64,000 bases of DNA from Bacteroidales bacterium (GTDB lineage: Bacteria > Bacteroidota > Bacteroidia > Bacteroidales > UBA932): NCBI GenBank assembly GCA_015060335.1, contig SUYR01000008.1, positions 1-64,000 on the forward strand, written 5' to 3'. The notes under the pieces are model-generated. The model ran no database searches. It was not told the DNA's origin and was given only the letters and a program-made list of their open reading frames with translations. Position 1 is the first letter of the stretch. Each line of letters begins with the position of its first letter. Below are positions 58,567-64,000 of the stretch, piece by piece. The position numbers and the translations under genes were made by a program.

Positions 58567-59880
58567 ATGAGTTCTTTTGTAGTTGAGGGCGGATACAAGC
58601 TAAACGGAGAGATTACTCCACAAGGTGCGAAGAATGAGGCATTGCAGATAATCAGTGCCGTACTTCTTACTGACCAGGAGGTGACAGTCTCAAATATTCC
58701 AGAGATACTTGACATCAAGAATCTTATACTCCTGCTTGAAGGCATGGGAGTGAAGGTGACCCGTCATGAGAAAGGAAAATATACTTTCAAGGCGGACAGT
58801 ATCGACACTGACTATGTCATGAGTCTGGACTTTGTGGCCAGATGTGCCAAGTTACGTGGTTCGGTCATGGTTGTCGGACCTCTTCTGGCTCGTTTTGGCA
58901 GGGCTTATTTCCCAAAGCCTGGCGGCGATCAGATTGGAAGACGTCGTGTGGATACTCATATCCTCGGATTCATGAACTTGGGAGCCGATCAGGAATATGA
59001 TACCGACAGGAAGGCGTTCTACCTTTCAGTTCCGGAAGGAAAGTCGCTCAAAGGCAGGTATATGCTTCTGGATGAGGCATCTGTGACAGGAACTGCAAAT
59101 ATAGTTATGGCAGCAGTCCTTGCGGAAGGAGTAACTACCATATATAATGCGGCATGTGAACCATATCTCCAGCAGCTCTGCCGTATGCTCAACCGCATGG
59201 GTGCAAAAATAGAGGGGGTAGGCAGCAATCTGCTGACCATTACAGGTGTGGAGAAACTTGGAGGTACAGAGCACAGGATCCTTCCGGATATGATAGAAAT
59301 AGGATCGTTCATCGCTCTTGCTGCCATGAATCAGAGTAGTATCACCATCAAGAATGTAGCGTATGACGAGCTTGGAATGATACCGGACGTATTCATGAAG
59401 CTTGGAGTCAATCTTGAGCGCAGAGGCGATGACATATTCATTCCAGAGCAGGAAAGCTATGTTATAGATTCATTTCTTGACGGTTCCATACTGAATGTAG
59501 CCGATGCTCCGTGGCCAGGACTTTCCCCTGACCTTCTCAGCGTTATCCTTGTGATGGCTACTCAGTGCAAGGGAAGTGTGCTGATTCATCAGAAGATGTT
59601 TGAAAGCCGTCTCTTCTTTGTTGATAAGCTGATAGATATGGGGGCTCAGATCATTCTTTGCGACCCTCATCGCGCTGTCGTCATCGGCCATGATCATAGA
59701 TGCAGACTGAGGGCAGGCAGGATGTCGTCCCCTGATATACGTGCCGGTATAGCCCTTCTGATTGCAGCCATGTCAGCAAACGGAACAAGCATAATCAGCA
59801 ATATCGATCAGATTGACCGTGGATATGAAGATATCGACGGACGTTTGAATGCTCTCGGCGCCAAGATCACCAGACAGTGA
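58567..59880 (+). CDS. murA: UDP-N-acetylglucosamine 1-carboxyvinyltransferase MurA, Asp-type active site
   Basis: MurA transfers enolpyruvate from PEP to UDP-GlcNAc, the first step of peptidoglycan synthesis. The 437-residue protein has the conserved PQGAKNEALQII (Lys-Asn pair) and ARFGRAYFPKPGGDQIGRRRVDTH. The residue that is Cys115 in the E. coli enzyme (PGGC.IG) is Asp121 here. In mycobacterial and chlamydial MurA the same Asp keeps activity but prevents covalent attack by fosfomycin, so natural resistance of the enzyme is expected. Other substrate residues (SVTGTANIVMAAVLA; DMIEIGSFIALAAM) are intact. Confidence 0.96.
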   Translation: MSSFVVEGGYKLNGEITPQGAKNEALQIISAVLLTDQEVTVSNIPEILDIKNLILLLEGMGVKVTRHEKGKYTFKADSIDTDYVMSLDFVARCAKLRGSVMVVGPLLARFGRAYFPKPGGDQIGRRRVDTHILGFMNLGADQEYDTDRKAFYLSVPEGKSLKGRYMLLDEASVTGTANIVMAAVLAEGVTTIYNAACEPYLQQLCRMLNRMGAKIEGVGSNLLTITGVEKLGGTEHRILPDMIEIGSFIALAAMNQSSITIKNVAYDELGMIPDVFMKLGVNLERRGDDIFIPEQESYVIDSFLDGSILNVADAPWPGLSPDLLSVILVMATQCKGSVLIHQKMFESRLFFVDKLIDMGAQIILCDPHRAVVIGHDHRCRLRAGRMSSPDIRAGIALLIAAMSANGTSIISNIDQIDRGYEDIDGRLNALGAKITRQ

Positions 59881-59954
59881 CGGACACTAAGGTGTTGCTG
59901 AAAAATAGCACACCGTAGTTCCTGCTGAACAACTTACTTTGACAAAGTGGAAAT

Positions 59955-60788
59955 TTATTTTGCCGGACCGTCAAGATGTCCTTTTGCCAGGGCTTCTGCG
60001 TGTTCGGCAGCATTATTCACTCGCTGAGGTCCACCTGCTTCTGCACGTAGGAAGGCTGCGGAACGTTTGAGTGTGAAGTTGGATCCGAGATATTTGGTGC
60101 GGACCTCATCGTCTTCTGCCAGAGCCTCCGGAGTTCCGCTCTGGAGGATGGATCCCTCATAAAGCAGATATGCGCGGTCGATGATGGCCAGTGTCTCACC
60201 CACATTATGGTCGGTGATGATGACTCCGATATTCTTGTATTTCAGTTTGGCGATGATATATTGAATGTCCTCTACTGCAATCGGGTCAACGCCGGCAAAC
60301 GGCTCGTCGAGTAGAATGAATTTAGGGTCGATTGCCAGTGCACGTGCGATTTCACAACGTCTGCGTTCGCCTCCCGACAACTGGATACCCTTGCTTTTGC
60401 GTACCTTATGGAGGTTGAACTCGTCAAGAAGGTCTTCAAGACGCTGTTTGCGCTGCTCCTTTGTGAACTGCTTGGACATTTCCATTACAGACATGATATT
60501 GTCCTCTACGCTCATGTGCCTGAATACGGACGCCTCCTGTGCAAGGTATCCCACACCTTTCTGTGAACGTTTGAACATCGGCAGTTTTGTGATCTCCTCG
60601 TCATCAAGGAAAATCTTGCCGTCATTAGGTACGATCAGTCCGGTAATCATATAGAAGCTTGTAGTCTTTCCTGCACCGTTCGGGCCGAGGAATCCTACGA
60701 TTTCTCCTTGATTGACTTCCATTGAAACGCCCTTTACCACTGTTCTGGGGCCGTATTTCTTTACGAGGTTTTCGCAACGTAATTTCAT
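59955..60788 (-). CDS. lptB: LPS export ABC transporter ATPase LptB
   Basis: LptB powers extraction of lipopolysaccharide from the inner membrane with LptF/LptG. The 277 residues contain Walker A (FLGPNGAGKTTSFYMI), Q-loop, the signature IQLSGGERRRCEIARAL, Walker B with LLDEPFAGVDPIAV, and the H-loop in VIITDHNVGETLAI. The sequence YLAQEASVFRHMSVEDN is specific for LptB. About 30 extra C-terminal residues (after SNFTLKRSAAF) exceed the usual ~240. It starts four bases after the dnaX stop on the same strand, so the two share an mRNA. Confidence 0.94.
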   Translation of the reverse strand: MKLRCENLVKKYGPRTVVKGVSMEVNQGEIVGFLGPNGAGKTTSFYMITGLIVPNDGKIFLDDEEITKLPMFKRSQKGVGYLAQEASVFRHMSVEDNIMSVMEMSKQFTKEQRKQRLEDLLDEFNLHKVRKSKGIQLSGGERRRCEIARALAIDPKFILLDEPFAGVDPIAVEDIQYIIAKLKYKNIGVIITDHNVGETLAIIDRAYLLYEGSILQSGTPEALAEDDEVRTKYLGSNFTLKRSAAFLRAEAGGPQRVNNAAEHAEALAKGHLDGPAK

Positions 60789-60792
60789 AATC

Positions 60793-62562
60793 TTACTTTA
60801 TATCAAGTCCTAAATCCTTAATCAGACCGTTTACTTCCGCATTTTCCTTCATCAGTACGCCGGCCTGCTCGCTTGGCATATATATCTTTTTCTCCTGCGG
60901 GGTGTCGTCCGGTGTGACCTCCACTCGGAGATATATCTTCATTGATTTGAGAATGGCTCTCAGGTTACCCTCAAGGTCGTGGAGCATTTTGCTTTCCACC
61001 CACGTCTTCTGGGCTTCATTCACAACCCTGAAGACAATTGTCTTATAGCCGTCTGCTGTGTCGGATATGCTGAGCGTGGTAGTATTGAGCATACTGCAAA
61101 GACGGTCCAGATGCTTGTATCTGAGCGCCAGTTCAGGCCACTTCGCACGTATCTCTTCTTCGCTTGGCGCAGGTGCTTCCTTCGGAACGCTATGTTCTTT
61201 CGGCTGTTCGTCGCTCAGAACAGACTTTATGGACATGCCTGCTGTGGCGCGGTTTGCACGTGAGCGGCGTTCACGAGGCTGTTCAGCCGCAGGTGCTGCT
61301 GATGCTTGTTGTGCAACCGGTGTCGGTGTCTCTGTTACCGGCTTCGGTAACTCTCCAGCAACTGCCTGTGCGGGTTCCTGCTTTGTAGGAGGAGCTACAG
61401 GCTGCCGGACCTGTACTGTTGTCTGTTGGGTATGAACATCTGACGGCTGTTGCTGTACCGCCGCTGGCTTATTCATCAGAAATGCCAGTCTCATAAGGGC
61501 GAATTCGATATGCAGACGCGGGTTGACGCTTGCCCTGTATCCGGATTCACATGCAGTGGTGATACCGAGTCCTTCATAGAGGAACTGCATAGGGCATCTG
61601 TCTGCCTGTTCCTTATATCTTTTCTTCAATGAGTCCGGAAGTTCAAGCAGAGCTTCCAGTCCTCCGCTTTTGCTCACCACCAGGTCGCGCAGATGTGATG
61701 AGAGCGCAGCCACAAAATGTAGAGCATTGAATCCCTTCATGAGTATCTCGTCGAATGTATTCAGCGCTGTGGGATAATCACCTTTCAGGAAAGCGTCCAC
61801 AAGAGAGAAACTGTATTCGTAGTCGAGTACGTTCAGATTGCGAAGAACATCCTGATATTTGACATCAGTACCGCAGAATGCCACAGTCTGATCAAAAATT
61901 GTCAGGGCATCCCTCATGGCTCCATCAGCTTTGTGTGCTATCACATGCAAGGATTCGTCGTCAATTGTAATGGCTTCGTTCGAGGCCACCATGCGGAGAT
62001 TCTTCACGATGTTGTCGACGGTGATACGGTTGAAGTCGTATGTCTGGCAACGCGAAAGGATAGTCGGAAGTATCTTGTGTTTCTCGGTGGTGGCAAGAAT
62101 GAAGATTGCATGTGCGGGCGGTTCTTCCAGCGTCTTGAGAAAGGCATTGAAAGCTGCCTGTGAGAGCATATGCACCTCGTCGATGATATATACGCTGTAT
62201 TTTCCGACCTGAGGCGGTACGCGGACCTGATCCATAAGAGCCTTTATGTCATCTACACCATTATTGGATGCCGCATCAAGTTCGTGGATACAGTATGAAC
62301 GTCCTTCTGCAAAGGAAAGGCAGGATTCGCAAGTACCGCAAGGCTCCATGCCTTCTGAAGGGTTGGAGCAGTTGATCATCTTCGCAAATATACGGGCAGT
62401 GGTAGTCTTACCCACTCCACGAGGACCGCAGAAAAGATATGCATGCGCAAGCTGTCCGCGGAGAATGGAATTCTTCAGCGTCTGTGCTATATTGTCCTGA
62501 CCGATAAGTGTCCCGAAGGAGTCCGGTCTGTATTTTCTTGCAGATACGATATACTGACTCAT
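60793..62562 (-). CDS. dnaX: DNA polymerase III subunits gamma/tau
   Basis: The clamp-loader ATPase. The frame opens upstream, but ATG 62562 (MSQYIVSARKYRPDSFG) is at the conserved start and gives 589 residues. Present are Walker A (CGPRGVGKTTTARI), the zinc module (CSNPSEGMEPCGTCESC), Walker B DEVHMLS, SRC motif LSRCQTYDF, domain III, then a Pro/Gln/Thr/Ala-rich linker (~370-440) and a C-terminal tau-like domain. No obvious slippery poly-A site for a programmed gamma frameshift was seen. lptB lies directly downstream. Confidence 0.95.
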   Translation of the reverse strand: MSQYIVSARKYRPDSFGTLIGQDNIAQTLKNSILRGQLAHAYLFCGPRGVGKTTTARIFAKMINCSNPSEGMEPCGTCESCLSFAEGRSYCIHELDAASNNGVDDIKALMDQVRVPPQVGKYSVYIIDEVHMLSQAAFNAFLKTLEEPPAHAIFILATTEKHKILPTILSRCQTYDFNRITVDNIVKNLRMVASNEAITIDDESLHVIAHKADGAMRDALTIFDQTVAFCGTDVKYQDVLRNLNVLDYEYSFSLVDAFLKGDYPTALNTFDEILMKGFNALHFVAALSSHLRDLVVSKSGGLEALLELPDSLKKRYKEQADRCPMQFLYEGLGITTACESGYRASVNPRLHIEFALMRLAFLMNKPAAVQQQPSDVHTQQTTVQVRQPVAPPTKQEPAQAVAGELPKPVTETPTPVAQQASAAPAAEQPRERRSRANRATAGMSIKSVLSDEQPKEHSVPKEAPAPSEEEIRAKWPELALRYKHLDRLCSMLNTTTLSISDTADGYKTIVFRVVNEAQKTWVESKMLHDLEGNLRAILKSMKIYLRVEVTPDDTPQEKKIYMPSEQAGVLMKENAEVNGLIKDLGLDIK

Positions 62563-62606
62563 AGAAACTTTTTTTATTTCCTGCGAAATGTCCTTTCGAC
62601 AACTCA

Positions 62607-62614
62607 CAAAGATA
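62607..62614 (-). promoter_or_regulatory. -7 promoter box of dnaX-lptB
   Basis: Minus-strand TATCTTTG (TAnnTTTG), 44 bases before the dnaX ATG. Only 13 bases separate it from the divergent box at 62628. Confidence 0.5.
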
Positions 62615-62627
62615 GGTATTTATTTTG

Positions 62628-62635
62628 TAACTTTG
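62628..62635 (+). promoter_or_regulatory. -7 promoter box of the exported-protein gene
   Basis: TAACTTTG followed by CG, 30 bases before ATG 62666. It is back-to-back with the dnaX box, so the two promoters must compete or share regulation. Confidence 0.55.
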
Positions 62636-62665
62636 CGTCAGATTAACTATACGACGGACAATTAT

Positions 62666-63514
62666 ATGAAGAAATTTATCGCTTTGATAGCTGCGGTACT
62701 GCTTCCGCTTATGGTCTTCGGTCAGGCTCAGATCGATACCAAGAAGAAGAAAATCAGTGACTTTACTCAGAAGGTCACAAAAATAGTGCTTACAGGCAAT
62801 CCTGTACACGATGCCTACATGAAGAAGAATATAGCCGCAAAATGGCGTGTCTCTCCATTTGAATATTGCACATTGAGTGAGTATGAAGGCTTGAAATCCA
62901 ATCCTGCATATTATTTTCTCCTTACCACCAAAGGACAGTTCAAGAAAGAATCGGAGCCTGGACTGACCTTCCTTACATTGGTAAAAGGAGGTGCCGATGC
63001 AGCTCAGGGCATAGATCAGATGCTTGAAATAGTTTCATTCCCTTTTGCATCTGCCGATGATTCATCAGGCAGGGAGTATGTATTCATGCCGGCATTTATC
63101 GATATAATCCAGAACTATGCTTTGGATTCGATGGAAAACGACATAAGTGCCTATTCGGGACTGGCTAACTACTCAATGAACATATCAAAGTCCGGCAATA
63201 TGACATTGGTGTTTTCGCAGACGGATCTCTCCTCTGACGTGACACCTGTCCTGAAAAGTCAGTGCTTTGATGAAAATGTGTTTGTTCTTGAAGAAGAGGA
63301 TGCCGATGAATATCTTACAGAGGAGTCTTCAAACACTCTGGTAAGTTATGTGGCATATCCTTCTGAAGGAAAACCAGGATCGTTCTGCTATAAGATGCTG
63401 ATCGATCCGCAGTCCAATACTTTGTATTATTTCCGTAAACATAAGATTTCCAAGAAGTTCGGTCCGGGATTTCTTGCAGAAGATATCAGGAGGATCACAG
63501 CTGTACGAAAATGA
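62666..63514 (+). CDS. Exported protein of unknown function
   Basis: ATG 62666 gives a type I signal peptide (MKKFIALIAAVLLPLMVFGQAQ) and 282 residues; an upstream in-frame ATG would lie before the promoter. The mature part is rich in Ser, Asp and aromatic residues, without cysteine pairs, repeats or a catalytic motif I recognise (notable segments: GNPVHDAYMKKNIAAKWRVSP, YYFLLTTKGQFKKESEPGL). It probably is a periplasmic protein of a Bacteroidota-restricted family. Its stop overlaps the start of the M16 peptidase gene by four bases (ATGA), so the two are translationally coupled. Confidence 0.8.
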   Translation: MKKFIALIAAVLLPLMVFGQAQIDTKKKKISDFTQKVTKIVLTGNPVHDAYMKKNIAAKWRVSPFEYCTLSEYEGLKSNPAYYFLLTTKGQFKKESEPGLTFLTLVKGGADAAQGIDQMLEIVSFPFASADDSSGREYVFMPAFIDIIQNYALDSMENDISAYSGLANYSMNISKSGNMTLVFSQTDLSSDVTPVLKSQCFDENVFVLEEEDADEYLTEESSNTLVSYVAYPSEGKPGSFCYKMLIDPQSNTLYYFRKHKISKKFGPGFLAEDIRRITAVRK

Positions 63515-64000
63515 TAAGCGGAAAGACTTCCTGCGGACTGCAGTATGCAGTCAGAAAAAGTTCATCTGCTGTGGGTTACTGTGCCCTCAGCATAAAGTGT
63601 GGTACGCGTGATGAGGCGGGGTATCATGACGGAATCGCCCATTTTGTGGAGCATACCATTTTCAAGGGGACTCAAAAGCGTAGCGCATCAGTGATCAATA
63701 ATTATCTTGACCGTCTGGGAGGAGAACTGAATGCATTCACTACAAAGGAGGAAATTGTCTTTCATGCCACGGTCCTCAAGGAAGACCTCATGAAGGCAGC
63801 GGCCCTGCTTTTTGAACTCGCGACTTCAGCGGTGTTTCCCGAGCACGAAATAGAGGTAGAGAAGGGGGTCGTCATAGACGAGATACATTCTTATAAGGAT
63901 TCACCTTCCGATGATATATTCGACAAGTTTGAGGAACTGCTGTTCGAGGGACATCCTTTGAGCGGCAATATTCTGGGAACTCCGGCCTCTGTGAAGAAGA
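63511..64000 (+). CDS. M16-family zinc peptidase, N-terminal part (cut by window end)
   Basis: The frame starts with ATGA overlapping the previous stop and runs off the window after 163 codons. The inverted zinc motif H-x-x-E-H is present as HFVEH in GIAHFVEHTIFKGTQ, and the third ligand should be the Glu in the later EKGVVIDEIHSYKDSP segment (IEVEKGVVIDEI). The GGELNAFTTKEEIVFHATVL block matches M16 (pitrilysin / processing peptidase) enzymes. No signal peptide is seen, pointing to a cytoplasmic or unusual location. Confidence 0.92.
   Translation, partial: MISGKTSCGLQYAVRKSSSAVGYCALSIKCGTRDEAGYHDGIAHFVEHTIFKGTQKRSASVINNYLDRLGGELNAFTTKEEIVFHATVLKEDLMKAAALLFELATSAVFPEHEIEVEKGVVIDEIHSYKDSPSDDIFDKFEELLFEGHPLSGNILGTPASVKK

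Noticed and set aside
59891..59914. Terminator between murA and lptB
   Set aside because: The stem GGTGT-GCT/AGC-ACACC has a bulge and no T-run; too weak to list as a feature.
60793..62562. Programmed frameshift producing the gamma form of DnaX
   Set aside because: No A-rich slippery heptamer was seen before the linker region.

Overview
The window comes from a member of the Bacteroidales (phylum Bacteroidota), probably a gut or host-associated species; the genus cannot be fixed from sequence alone. The signs are SusC/SusD pairs, lipoproteins with acidic residues after the lipid cysteine, promoters of the TAnnTTTG type, BspA-like leucine-rich surface proteins, a LytTR-type two-component pair, and the domain-of-unknown-function families DUF3127 and DUF4783. 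No rRNA, tRNA or CRISPR array was seen.

Left third (about 2.6-25.0 kb): an alpha-glucan (starch/glycogen/maltodextrin) utilisation locus, all on the + strand. It holds an inner-membrane sugar transporter, SusC-1/SusD-1/SusE-like, a surface GH13 amylase, SusC-2/SusD-2, a type I pullulanase, a protein with two complete GH13 catalytic sets, and a SusB-like GH97. A plausible flow is: bind and cut glucan at the surface, import through the two SusCD complexes, debranch and hydrolyse in the periplasm, and export glucose or maltose to the cytoplasm by the MFS carrier. A LytS/LytTR sensor-regulator pair is divergent to it. SusC-1 is interrupted at a run of nine G in its signal-peptide coding region; one G fewer restores a perfect export signal. 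This is either a phase-variable switch or a sequence error.

Middle (25.0-27.7 kb): a REP/RAYT mobile system. A single-strand transposase (HUH/Y1 type) lies between two inverted copies of a ~107-bp palindromic element. Two further solo copies sit between susC-2 and susD-2 and just after the GH97 gene. The unit abuts a 5'-truncated outer-membrane barrel gene.

27.7-36.7 kb is mostly core: RecQ, an FKBP prolyl isomerase, a DUF3127 OB-like protein with an SSB-type tail, a giant NtrY-like kinase with RlmH, a DUF4783 protein and exonuclease III. 36.9-45.0 kb carries two tandem surface lipoproteins built of coiled-coil, collagen-like and BspA leucine-rich repeats, with a three-helix symmetric leader upstream. 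A second, different RAYT gene follows.

46.4-64.0 kb is housekeeping: YccF, CysS, a purE-purL-purF-(EEP lipoprotein)-metG cluster whose leader contains a canonical G-quadruplex motif, murB, murA (Asp in place of the fosfomycin-target Cys), lptB-dnaX, an exported protein of unknown function, and the start of an M16 peptidase. Several short palindromic repeats and bidirectional terminators lie between these genes.
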